Shown: positions 9,053-15,861 of the stretch, piece by piece
How the letters are laid out: each line of letters opens with the position of its first letter
How positions within the stretch are numbered: the first letter of the stretch is position 1
Assembly (NCBI GenBank): GCA_041481485.1
Contig: JBGPBY010000123.1
Coordinates: 1-15,861 of the forward strand
DNA: 15,861 nt
DNA from: JBGPBY01 sp041481485
GTDB lineage: Bacteria > Acidobacteriota > Terriglobia > 20CM-2-55-15
Direction of reading: 5' to 3'
Notes under the pieces: model-generated
The model's database searches: none
Told to the model about the DNA's origin: nothing
What the model saw: the letters and a program-made list of their open reading frames with translations, nothing else
Program-made: the position numbers and the translations under genes

Positions 9053-9070
9053 GTTGTTAAGAGTTGTTAA
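9053..9070. promoter_or_regulatory. Tandem GTTGTTAA direct repeat, candidate OmpR-family site
   Basis: The octamer GTTGTTAA occurs twice, at 9053-9060 and 9063-9070, with a 10-bp period, which places both copies on one face of the helix. Tandem half-sites spaced 10-11 bp are typical for OmpR/PhoB-family dimers. The site lies about 215 bp upstream of the response-regulator start. A role in autoregulation is inference. Confidence 0.35.
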
Positions 9071-9096
9071 AATCGGAATGTGGAATGCCGGACAGC

Positions 9097-9112
9097 TAAC
9101 GTAATTACGTTA
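9097..9112. promoter_or_regulatory. Perfect 16-bp palindrome, candidate operator
   Basis: TAACGTAATTACGTTA reads identically on both strands across all 16 bases. It is AT-rich within more GC-rich DNA and lies in the intergenic region 27 bp from the GTTGTTAA direct repeat. Such a site suits a symmetric dimeric repressor. No such regulator gene is in the window, so its owner is unknown. Confidence 0.35.
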
Positions 9113-9136
9113 TAAGACCTTCTTCTGCAAAAAGGT

Positions 9137-9188
9137 GGCGGCCGCTTCTGGGGGGAATTTGCACGTCGCGTGAGACGTACCGGCCGCC
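9137..9188. repeat. Nested inverted repeat
   Basis: Outer arms GGCGGCCG (9137-9144) and CGGCCGCC (9181-9188) enclose inner arms ACGTC (9163-9167) and GACGT (9174-9178). An RNA copy could form a two-tier stem-loop with an asymmetric internal loop. No T-tract follows on either strand, so it is not an ordinary terminator. Confidence 0.35.
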
Positions 9189-9283
9189 GAATCATTAGAC
9201 ACTGTGGCGGTCATCCTGATTGTAGAGTTTTGTGACTTAATCCAGCTGCAGACGCTCACATTTCGAAACCCGGTTGTATGTAA

Positions 9284-9409
9284 AGACGCGACGTCCTGAA
9301 CCACCCCGTTCCGAATGCGCCGACGCACGGAGCCAGCAACTACGGCGGCATCACAGGCAAAGGGGACCAGGTGCGCACCGTTCAAGCGTCCTTGCGCATC
9401 AGCTTCTAG
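9284..9409 (+). pseudogene. C-terminal remnant of a lost TonB-dependent receptor
   Basis: Reading from 9290 to the TAG at 9407-9409 gives DVLNHPVPNAPT...YGGITGKGDQVRT and ends QASLRISF. This is the C-terminal barrel motif of Oar-like receptors and matches the end of the intact receptor in this window (NILNHPL...FGAITSK...RTFQ...RITF) in order and spacing. A single frame change near 9292 would join it to a preceding DAT, giving the usual DATNVLNHP-type motif. Upstream the frame is broken and similarity fades, so at most a few dozen codons remain. It lies on the strand opposite the intact genes and is followed after 17 bp by a strong terminator that probably belonged to it. Confidence 0.65.
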
Positions 9410-9426
9410 TCGGCCTCGCTCCCTGG

Positions 9427-9463
9427 AAAGGGCCTCTGCCGGAAACGGCAGAGGCCCTTTTTT
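9427..9463 (+). terminator. Strong intrinsic terminator
   Basis: A perfect 15-bp stem (9427-9441 with 9446-9460) closes a GAAA tetraloop and runs into six T residues at 9458-9463 on the plus strand. It follows the receptor remnant's stop by 17 bp, so it was probably that gene's terminator. It also lies 11 bp beyond the stop of the minus-strand HEAT gene. In that direction the hairpin is equally strong but the T-tract is only three bases, so it may now stop both strands. Confidence 0.88.
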
Positions 9464-9474
9464 GCTCTCAATTC

Positions 9475-11370
9475 TCAGTCGGTTTCAGTCTCATGCAAGG
9501 CCCATTCCACGAGCCGCTTCTCCCGCTCGGTCGCCGCCTTGTCGATTGCAGCGCGAAGTCTAGCCTGGGCCGGAGCCGCCGCGGCGCCCATGAATCCCAA
9601 CACGGTGGCGGCATGCTCACGTGTCGCCAGATTGTCGGAAGTGAGGGCGGCCGTGAGCTGGTTCATAGAATCTGCGGGAGCACACGCCAACAATTTGTAG
9701 CCCCAATCCGGCGTGTTCTTATCGGTGCCTTCCTGAATCTGCTTCAGGAGGATCAATGCGACCGGTCGCAGGCGTTCGCCCAGCTCACGGAAATAGGCGC
9801 TGTACATGGTGGAAAACAAATCGAGACCACCACCCATTCCTCCCCCTCCGCCCCTTTCGCCGCCGAAACCTCCTCTGCCTCCACCGCCCTGCATCTGCCA
9901 GGGGAGTGAATCGGATTTGATCGCCCAGAGTGTGGCGGCCGGCAACACGGGGTTGGCAAGCCTGGTTCTCTGCAAAGCGGGAATGGCGTCGGTGGCGATC
10001 GGTCCGAGCATGGAAAGGAAGATCTCCATGTTGTACTCGCCGATTTCATCCATCGACGGCAGGGTCTTGATGATGAAGTCGACGGCAGGATGCGCTTCCG
10101 GTCCGCCGATTTGAGCCATCGCGCGAACTGCGGCCAGACGGGCGGACATGGGCTGATCGTTGCCCAGCATCTTAACCAGAGGCGCCGGAACCGGACGGAC
10201 GGCGGGACCGATCCTTCCGAGCGCGTCGGCCGCCTCAATCTTCAGTCCCGCATCGGTCAGTAGCGGAACCAGCGCGCTGGCAACGCCGGAAGCGACAGGC
10301 CCCAGCGTGGCGACAGCCCGAACAGCGGCGCGGCGTGTCTGTACGTTTTGATCTTTGAGCATGGGCGTAAGGCTGGAAATCAGCGGCGCCGCGCCCGCGC
10401 CCGCACGTCCGACTGCGTCCGCAGTGGCGCGCCGAATGGCGGCATCGGTGCTAGCAAGCCCACGGGAGAGCACATTAACGGCTTCAGTGTTGCTGCCCGT
10501 GATGCGGAGGAGCGCGGAGGCCGCGGCGATGCGGACGCGTTCGGCCGGATCACTCAGGAGTTTGATCAAACCTGCCTCGGCGGATTTTGCCTTATGGCCG
10601 AGCTGCTGGAGATCCGCGGCAGCTTCCGCGCGCACGGACGCATCCGGCGATAAAAGTTTTTGCAGGAGAGCCGGGAGTTCCTCTTCGCCCACCAGACCCA
10701 ACCCGATCACGTAAGCAGGATTCGTCGCCATGGCCATAACTGTTCCCGGCATAGTCATGTTGGCGCGGATGCGCTGAACCCGAATGACGCTCGGAAGATT
10801 CATGCGGTTAAACGCGAGATCGAAGCTGGCGGCAGTGTCATCGGCGCCATGCTGAACCGTCGTCAGGATTGCGTCGCCGCCGGCGAGCATCTTTGCGATT
10901 CCGTCCGCAAGCCGCGAAACCGAGCCGTAATAGGCGAGAGGAAGATCGGATCGGTCGACTCCGAGCTTCCATTCGCCGCCGGACGACTTGGCCTGATACC
11001 AACCTTCTCCAAAACAGAGCAGTGCCGTGGTGCGTGTCGAGAACAGGACACCCCGCGCGCCGGCGTCCGCCCATTGGACGATGGCCGGCGGAACGATATT
11101 TCCATCGGACGATGAAACATTGTGAAGGGTGGCAGCCTGGTTCCCAGCGCCCTTCAACGTCCGAACCTCCTTCAATGTCAAAACGTGCGTGGACTCGTTC
11201 AACCCGACAACCTCGACGACGGAAATCTTCTGCGCATCGCTGATGATCTTACTGATGGTCGGGGCGAGGTCGATGTACGCATGCAATTGGCCGACGATGC
11301 CGAGACACAGGCACGCGAGCGCAACGAGCGAAAACCATCTTCTGAAATTGAGATTGTTGAAGCAGGTCAT
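9475..11370 (-). CDS. Secreted HEAT-repeat protein with glycine-rich insert
   Basis: A 631-residue exported protein of unknown function. Residues 1-31 are a signal peptide (hydrophobic core 12-27, ending LHA). About 33-225 is an N-terminal domain I do not recognise by name; its pattern (LAPTISKII, LTLKEVRTLKG, ALLCFGEGWYQ) recalls HEAT-repeat proteins of Planctomycetes, which is memory rather than a search. About 229-475 holds some six HEAT/PBS-lyase-like helical repeats (for example SVRAEAAADLQQLG, RVRIAAASALLRI, QTRRAAVRAVATLG). A glycine-rich insert spans 495-516. A last repeat at 568-595 precedes the C-terminus. HEAT solenoids are protein-binding scaffolds, so a periplasmic assembly role is plausible. 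CGGAG stands 10 bases before the ATG. It is the third gene of a co-directional set, 51 bp after the glycine-rich gene, and shares the glycine-rich character with that neighbour. Confidence 0.85.
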   Translation of the reverse strand: MTCFNNLNFRRWFSLVALACLCLGIVGQLHAYIDLAPTISKIISDAQKISVVEVVGLNESTHVLTLKEVRTLKGAGNQAATLHNVSSSDGNIVPPAIVQWADAGARGVLFSTRTTALLCFGEGWYQAKSSGGEWKLGVDRSDLPLAYYGSVSRLADGIAKMLAGGDAILTTVQHGADDTAASFDLAFNRMNLPSVIRVQRIRANMTMPGTVMAMATNPAYVIGLGLVGEEELPALLQKLLSPDASVRAEAAADLQQLGHKAKSAEAGLIKLLSDPAERVRIAAASALLRITGSNTEAVNVLSRGLASTDAAIRRATADAVGRAGAGAAPLISSLTPMLKDQNVQTRRAAVRAVATLGPVASGVASALVPLLTDAGLKIEAADALGRIGPAVRPVPAPLVKMLGNDQPMSARLAAVRAMAQIGGPEAHPAVDFIIKTLPSMDEIGEYNMEIFLSMLGPIATDAIPALQRTRLANPVLPAATLWAIKSDSLPWQMQGGGGRGGFGGERGGGGGMGGGLDLFSTMYSAYFRELGERLRPVALILLKQIQEGTDKNTPDWGYKLLACAPADSMNQLTAALTSDNLATREHAATVLGFMGAAAAPAQARLRAAIDKAATEREKRLVEWALHETETD

Positions 11371-11421
11371 GTTTGTATTTCTCCGATTCCTATAGTGTCC
11401 GGCGCTGATCCATCCAAGTAC

Positions 11422-12195
11422 CTAGTCCAGATATCCCAGGCTCACGAGCCTGGCTTCCTGATCGGCGGTGAGCAGTGGGAGCAGCGCCTTCTGCGCGGCG
11501 GCGAGCTCGGCTGAGGCTTTCTGGCGAGCGCTGCGCACCGCGGCGAGTCTGGCTTTGATTTGCTCCGGCGTGCTGGTAGCGTCATCGAGCGCTGCGGTGA
11601 GTTCCGACAACGCGGTGCTGACGGCATTGTTGTTTCCGGCAAATCCGCCCGGACCGTCGGGAATGCCGGCAAGCCCGCCCGGACCGTCGGGACCTCCGCC
11701 AAAACCGCCCGGTCCGCCAGGAATGCCGGCAAACCCGCGCGGACCATCAGGACCTCCGCCAAAACCGCCCGGTCCGCCACCGCGGTTCCCCGGACCACCT
11801 CTACCGCCCGGGCCTCCCGGACCGCCAAATCCTCCGAAACCGTTTGGATCTCCTGGGCCTCCAAATCCGCCGCCACGATCACCACGCAAACCATTTCCCG
11901 GCCCGTTGAAACTGTCGGCGCCAAAACCAGGACCTCCTCCAAACCCGCCTCTGCCGCCGGCGCTGGCCGTGTACGTCATTACGGCCAGCCGTGCGGTGAT
12001 GACGGCCTGCAGTTTGGAATTGATGACCCTCCATTCATCGTCGGTTGCCTTAATGAGGGCTTGGATATTCGGTGTGCTTGCAGTGGCGGCGGGAGCATTG
12101 CTGCCTGTTCCACTCTGCGGAGTTTGTGCCGCCAGGGCAATCGCCAGAAACAACAGCGGGGATATTCCCGCGAGTATACTTTTTGTTTTATGCAT
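11422..12195 (-). CDS. Secreted glycine-rich protein
   Basis: A 257-residue exported protein of unknown function. Residues 1-23 are a signal peptide ending ALAA. About 43-75 is a helical segment (DDEWRVINSKLQAVI). About 80-187 is almost wholly Gly, Pro, Phe, Asp and Arg, with GGPGGFGG-type units. About 190-257 is a charged helical tail ending TADQEARLVSLGYLD. The helical ends recall small periplasmic LTXXQ/Spy-like proteins in which a glycine-rich loop has been inserted, but I would not assign that function. GAGGA lies 13 bases before the ATG. The gene sits 35 bp after the phosphotransferase fusion gene and 51 bp before the HEAT gene, so all three are probably one transcript. The glycine-rich stretch includes a 60-bp DNA duplication and may vary in length between strains. 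Confidence 0.82.
   Translation of the reverse strand: MHKTKSILAGISPLLFLAIALAAQTPQSGTGSNAPAATASTPNIQALIKATDDEWRVINSKLQAVITARLAVMTYTASAGGRGGFGGGPGFGADSFNGPGNGLRGDRGGGFGGPGDPNGFGGFGGPGGPGGRGGPGNRGGGPGGFGGGPDGPRGFAGIPGGPGGFGGGPDGPGGLAGIPDGPGGFAGNNNAVSTALSELTAALDDATSTPEQIKARLAAVRSARQKASAELAAAQKALLPLLTADQEARLVSLGYLD
11641..11780. repeat. 60-bp tandem repeat within the glycine-rich gene
   Basis: Units at 11661-11720 and 11721-11780 differ at only five of 60 positions, and 11641-11660 matches part of another unit. Each unit encodes 20 residues of the glycine-rich region, so the reading frame is kept. The high DNA identity points to a recent duplication by slippage or unequal recombination. Confidence 0.85.
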
Positions 12196-12230
12196 AAATA
12201 GTTGGCTTCCTCGATGTTTGTACTTTCATT

Positions 12231-13262
12231 TCAGGCCACCTTCATCAAGACCTGCAGGCTAAACAGCACCGGCAGGTAGGCGAGTAGATAGGTCATCAGC
12301 CATCCGACATCCAGGGCTGAACCCAAGGCAGTCAGCGGCTGCCAGAAAACAGGCTTTTGGGAAGAACCTGGATAGACGACCAGCAATTTCCTGATCGGCG
12401 AGCCCGCTCCGCCGGTTGCGGAAGAGGCGCCGGGAGGGAATTGGTTTCCGAGCACGACATTGAGGGTCACGGGCGCGTGCCCTTCGGTCACCACATTCAC
12501 AGGAAAACGTCCAGATACGCCCGCAGCTGGACGGATCGTCCATGTCATTCCCTGCGGCGGCAGGCCGGCATCGAGAAATCTCTTGAGATCGCCGGCCGTC
12601 TCCATCCTGGCAACGTCGGGCGCTACCTGGAGTTCCCAGGGGCCACTGGTCTTTTCTTGCGGCTGACGATAGAGCGTCAGCAGGTGTTCCAGTGTCTTGC
12701 GCACAGGCGGCGGCGTGCGGACAGCTGCGGTCGTCTCATCAAGCGCCATGCCCGCGGGAATCTCGATGCGAACCGGGCTGGTCCATTCGCCATCCACCGC
12801 TGCGACAATCTGCACTGGCGAACCGGCGGCAGCAGCGGGCACAGCCGGATCGATCCGGTCTTTGAACCAGACAAAAGGCAGCATCAGCGGTCCGAGGAGC
12901 AGACAAATGGGAACCAGACGGGCTATCAGGAGGCGGCCATTTACGGAAGCGGCCAGTTCTTTTATGGCTTTCCTGCGGGATGAATCTTCCGGCAGGGACT
13001 TCGACTCCTCCAATAGCGCTGCGGCTCGCCGCTTGGCTTCCAACAATTGGCGGTTGTTCGTAGCGAGCTTCTGAACCAGCAGGGTCGTTGCAGCCACTAT
13101 GGCCGCCACTAACGCGACTGTCGCGGGCTTGCCGAAAGCGAGGACCAGCGGCCAGAGAAAGAAATCCATCAGAGCCAGCGAAGGGTCGTGGACATAAGCC
13201 GCCGGCAGAAGGAAGAACGCCAGAAGGTACGTCCCCCATACTCCAAGCGCAGCATTGCGCCA
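12231..13262 (-). other. EMC3/DUF106-like membrane module of the fusion (residues 866-1208)
   Basis: Helices are predicted by eye at about 869-889, 911-931, 975-998 and 1184-1206. Between the second and third lies a basic, coiled-coil-like stretch (932-970, NNRQLLEAKRRAAALLEES). Between the third and fourth lies a soluble segment of about 185 residues. Helix, cytoplasmic coiled coil, helix, helix is the plan of EMC3/DUF106 proteins in the Oxa1/YidC insertase superfamily, and planctomycete relatives as I remember them also insert a soluble domain before the last helix. With the catalytic part in the cytoplasm, four helices place the coiled coil inside and the 185-residue segment outside. The extra first helix reconciles this with the N-out topology of free EMC3. 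The assignment rests on pattern and needs profile confirmation. Confidence 0.55.
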
Positions 13263-15857
13263 GAAATTCGCTCGCCGGTCCTTCGCTCCTGATGGCGGCG
13301 GAATCAGGGAGCGCGGAACTCGTGTGTCGGAGGGGTCGGTTGCCGCGGGTTCGACAATCTGCCGGGGCACTTGTCCGCCGCGTCCAACCCAACCGCTGTT
13401 TCCATCGATCTCGATCTGTTCGTCATTGCGGAAGATCTGCGTGGCGTTTGCAAGGACCACGGCAGGCAGGCCCATTTCACGAGCAACCACAGCGCCGTGC
13501 GAAAGCGGTCCGCCGCATTCGAGTACAAGTCCGGCGGCATTGACGAATAGCGGGGTCCAGGCAGGGTCCGTGCTGGGGCACACCAGAATATAGCCCGTGC
13601 CGAAGTTCCCAGCCTCGGTTGCTTCGTGCAGCACTCGGGCCGGTCCCGAAGCGCGGCCCGCTGAAATGGAGAGCGCCGTGTAGGCTCCAGCAGTCATTTC
13701 AACCTCGACGGGTTCGCCGAGCCGTTCGATGGCCGCGGCGTCGATCACGCGCGGTAATGTGAGCCCGATCTCCGCCTGATACATCAATTGACGCTGCTCG
13801 ATCAAATGATGGGGTGCAAACCCAACGCGCAACGCGTCAAAAATTTCGTCCGACGTCAGGTGAAACACGCCGTCGCCCACATCGAGCCGCCGTCCGAACT
13901 CGAGGGTCAGTTCCCGCAGCAGATCGTAAGCGAGCATCAGGCAGTCTTTTCCCTCTTCGCGGAACGGCATGAAGCGGTGCACCAATTCAAGCAGGCGGTC
14001 AAATTCCCGCCCCTCCGCCGGCGGCAACTGCGCGCGGAGTTTGGCGGCTTGCGCCGCGGCAAGCTCGCGGCCGCGTTCGAACCGCTCCAATGGCGGCTCT
14101 CCGGCGGCAAGTCTCGCCGCCATTTCCTGGAGCCGCTCGGGCTGCTCGCGCCAGCGCGGCGAGGCCAGATCGAATTCGCCGGGGCCGCGGTGTCCATGCG
14201 CCGTCAACCATGCGTCGAGGCTGCGTTTCCCTTCGGCAACCTCAAATAATTCGGCGTTCGCCAGGACTGTTGGGTCCGGCTTTCCCCCGGATGCGATGCG
14301 ACGCAACAGCGAATCCGCTTCCTCATCCCAGAAATTTTCGTGCAGGAACGATTCGAGGTCCGACCACACCATGCCGCAGATCAGGCTGGGCAGCAGAGTT
14401 TCCGGACCGAACACGTCCAGTACCTGTTTCTTGCGCTCCCGCCAGAGTGCGATCAATTCTTCCGTAGATAGCAACCGCAGATCCTGCCGGCGCGACTTCG
14501 CCACCCAGGCTTTGATCTCCGGAACGGTTTTCCCGCGAAAATCTTCATCGGCGGTTTCAGAAAGCGTCCTGATGGTCTTCATCGCCTTCGCGAGAAATCC
14601 AGAGGTCTTCAGTCTCGCTGAAAAAGATCCGCGCGGCATCGAGGGCGGCTTCTGAGATGCCTCCGGATCGGTGAGCAACCGCTGCAGATCGTAAGCAAAC
14701 GGAAAGTCCTGGCAGAACATTTCCGGTGACCGCGTGACATCCATGTAGACGCGGCCGGCAATCAGTTCAAGGAACCCTTCCCGCTCGATTGCGGGAGAGG
14801 GCTGAAACCCCGCGCGCCGGTACATGGACCCAAAGCCGCCGGATCCGGACATGAACGGCTTGATGACGCTCCACGTGAGCGCCGTTGGATGGGGCAGAGT
14901 TTCGGCCAGATTGTGTAGCGCCCACGGCCCGCGCTTGGACGCGATCTCATTGCGGAGATGGCCGCGAGTCAGGCTTATGACTTCGAGCCGCGCCTCAATC
15001 TCGCGCCGGGTTGTGATGGGACGCGATTGCAGCAGATACAACCTGCCTTCACAAATCGCCCATTCGATATCCTGCGGCGTGGCGAAGTATTCCTCCGCCT
15101 GCTTGCCCAGGCGCCACAAACTGTAGACGTCCCGGCTGTTCAGGCAGGGCTGTTTTCTGCGTGGTTCCTCAACCGGCTTTTCGCCGTCCCCCGCAGACAA
15201 ATAAACCGTCTTATCGGCGATGGAAGCCGAGAGCACGCGGCCGGTGGCGGCGTCGAGACGAAGCACATCCGGCTGCACATGGCCGCCCACGACGGTTTCA
15301 CCCAAACCCCAGTTGGCGTCGATCAGCATTTCTTTGCGGCTGCCACCGCTGGGATCCGCGGTGAAAAGCACACCGGCTACGTCCGCCGGCACCAGGCGCT
15401 GAACAACCACCGCCATGGCAACCAGTGAGTGTTCGATTCCGTGCTCCCGCAGATAAGCGTGAATGCGTTCGGTATGAAGACTCGCCCAGCAATTTCGCAC
15501 CGCTTCGATCAGCGGGTCCTCGCCGCGGATATTCAGGAACGTTTCGCATTGGCCGGCCATGGACGCTGCGTCGAGATCTTCGGCGGTGGCGGAGGAACGA
15601 ACTGCGACGGCGCCCCGCCCCATCTGCTCATAGCGATCCAGAATTTCGTTCGCGATTTCAGACGGAATTTCCACCGTGTTTCCGGACCCGGCACGCGCGG
15701 TGTACACGAGGCGATAGGCGTGGGTATTGACGACAAAACCGCCGGGTACATTGAAGCCCGCGCGAATCAATCGTCCGAGGTTGGCGCCCTTGCCGCCAAC
15801 CAGCGCCGAGTCTCGGCTATTGACAAGGGAGTTCGTGTACTTCGCGGCTGCGATCAC
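12231..15857 (-). CDS. PEP-synthase/rifampin-phosphotransferase-like enzyme fused to EMC3-like membrane module
   Basis: A 1,208-residue two-part protein. Residues 1-285 are a PPDK/PEP-synthase N-terminal ATP-grasp domain (GGKGANLG 21-28, AVRSSATAEDL 85-95, LFTADP 164-169, LLQSRPIT 275-282). About 300-720 is a large helical middle domain (NLAETLPHPTALT 316-328, GHRGPGEFDLASPRW 555-569). About 725-830 is the swivelling phosphohistidine domain, with GGPLSH holding His787. No PEP/pyruvate-binding TIM barrel follows, so the order matches rifampin phosphotransferase rather than true PEP synthase. The expected chemistry is ATP to phospho-His787 to an unknown acceptor in the middle domain. From about 866 the chain becomes a membrane protein, described separately. 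The frame is continuous with no internal stop. The GTG at 15857 fits the family's usual N-terminal length, but it is 4 bases from the window edge, so the true start and ribosome-binding site may lie outside. Confidence 0.85.
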   Translation of the reverse strand: MIAAAKYTNSLVNSRDSALVGGKGANLGRLIRAGFNVPGGFVVNTHAYRLVYTARAGSGNTVEIPSEIANEILDRYEQMGRGAVAVRSSATAEDLDAASMAGQCETFLNIRGEDPLIEAVRNCWASLHTERIHAYLREHGIEHSLVAMAVVVQRLVPADVAGVLFTADPSGGSRKEMLIDANWGLGETVVGGHVQPDVLRLDAATGRVLSASIADKTVYLSAGDGEKPVEEPRRKQPCLNSRDVYSLWRLGKQAEEYFATPQDIEWAICEGRLYLLQSRPITTRREIEARLEVISLTRGHLRNEIASKRGPWALHNLAETLPHPTALTWSVIKPFMSGSGGFGSMYRRAGFQPSPAIEREGFLELIAGRVYMDVTRSPEMFCQDFPFAYDLQRLLTDPEASQKPPSMPRGSFSARLKTSGFLAKAMKTIRTLSETADEDFRGKTVPEIKAWVAKSRRQDLRLLSTEELIALWRERKKQVLDVFGPETLLPSLICGMVWSDLESFLHENFWDEEADSLLRRIASGGKPDPTVLANAELFEVAEGKRSLDAWLTAHGHRGPGEFDLASPRWREQPERLQEMAARLAAGEPPLERFERGRELAAAQAAKLRAQLPPAEGREFDRLLELVHRFMPFREEGKDCLMLAYDLLRELTLEFGRRLDVGDGVFHLTSDEIFDALRVGFAPHHLIEQRQLMYQAEIGLTLPRVIDAAAIERLGEPVEVEMTAGAYTALSISAGRASGPARVLHEATEAGNFGTGYILVCPSTDPAWTPLFVNAAGLVLECGGPLSHGAVVAREMGLPAVVLANATQIFRNDEQIEIDGNSGWVGRGGQVPRQIVEPAATDPSDTRVPRSLIPPPSGAKDRRANFWRNAALGVWGTYLLAFFLLPAAYVHDPSLALMDFFLWPLVLAFGKPATVALVAAIVAATTLLVQKLATNNRQLLEAKRRAAALLEESKSLPEDSSRRKAIKELAASVNGRLLIARLVPICLLLGPLMLPFVWFKDRIDPAVPAAAAGSPVQIVAAVDGEWTSPVRIEIPAGMALDETTAAVRTPPPVRKTLEHLLTLYRQPQEKTSGPWELQVAPDVARMETAGDLKRFLDAGLPPQGMTWTIRPAAGVSGRFPVNVVTEGHAPVTLNVVLGNQFPPGASSATGGAGSPIRKLLVVYPGSSQKPVFWQPLTALGSALDVGWLMTYLLAYLPVLFSLQVLMKVA

Positions 15858-15861
15858 TTCG

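Larger units (their letters stand above)
8838..9283. other. Intergenic region upstream of the response regulator
   Basis: About 450 bp without a credible gene. Short open frames exist on both strands (plus 8846-9070, minus 9110-9385), but none has a ribosome-binding site with recognisable protein features. The region holds three signals listed separately: a spaced direct repeat, a 16-bp perfect palindrome and a nested inverted repeat. It should contain the promoter of the regulator-kinase operon on the minus strand, but I cannot point to a convincing -35/-10 pair. It may also include worn upstream parts of the receptor remnant that follows on the plus strand. Confidence 0.5.

Noticed and set aside
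9110..9385. 91-codon minus-strand frame between the blocks
   Set aside because: It overlaps the plus-strand receptor remnant, whose family motif is recognisable, and shows no signal, motif or ribosome-binding site of its own.
11436..11453. 7-bp hairpin with CACG loop at the end of the glycine-rich gene
   Set aside because: It lies inside the last codons, is short, and no T-tract follows on the minus strand, so I do not call it a terminator.
11468..12262. Long proline-rich plus-strand frame (264 codons), and other open frames over the same segment
   Set aside because: They are the antisense and shifted readings of the GGN/CCN-rich glycine-repeat DNA, which contains few stop codons in any frame. 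They have no ribosome-binding site or domain, and the minus-strand gene has signal peptide, operon spacing and structured ends.
12231..15857. Annotation as a true phosphoenolpyruvate synthase
   Set aside because: The phosphohistidine domain is followed by membrane helices and not by the PEP/pyruvate-binding TIM barrel that a PEP synthase needs.

Overview
The window reads like a chromosomal stretch of an acidobacterium, probably from the Solibacter/Bryobacter side of the phylum. The grounds are a 1,536-residue Oar-type TonB-dependent receptor, a second receptor remnant of the same type, a Tat-exported GH51 enzyme, secreted glycine-rich and HEAT-repeat proteins, and moderately GC-rich DNA. This placement is an inference from gene content; there is no rRNA or other phylogenetic marker. 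All six intact genes lie on the minus strand. I see no tRNA, rRNA or CRISPR array.

Right to left in transcription order there are two blocks. Block A (15857 to 9475) is a tight three-gene set with gaps of 35 and 51 bp. The first gene encodes a 1,208-residue protein joining a PEP-synthase/rifampin-phosphotransferase-like catalytic part (ATP-grasp, large middle domain, phospho-histidine swivel, no PEP-binding barrel) to a C-terminal membrane module that resembles EMC3/DUF106 of the Oxa1/YidC superfamily. The second encodes a small secreted glycine-rich protein, the third a secreted HEAT-repeat protein with its own glycine-rich insert. A strong hairpin terminator lies just beyond. This block is the best candidate for an undescribed system.

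Block B (8837 to 156) is an OmpR-type response regulator overlapping its histidine kinase by 4 bp, then the TonB-dependent receptor and a GH51 alpha-L-arabinofuranosidase. It suggests sensing, uptake and degradation of an arabinose-containing polysaccharide, although the ligand is not visible in the sequence.

Three non-genic stretches hold debris and signals. Between receptor and GH51 (1793-2100) lies a frameshifted plus-strand remnant of an IS91-type Y2 transposase. Between the blocks (8838-9474) lie a spaced direct repeat, a perfect 16-bp palindrome, a nested inverted repeat, the last codons of a lost plus-strand receptor and its intact terminator. The left end (18-97) carries a two-hairpin palindromic element of the intergenic-repeat kind.
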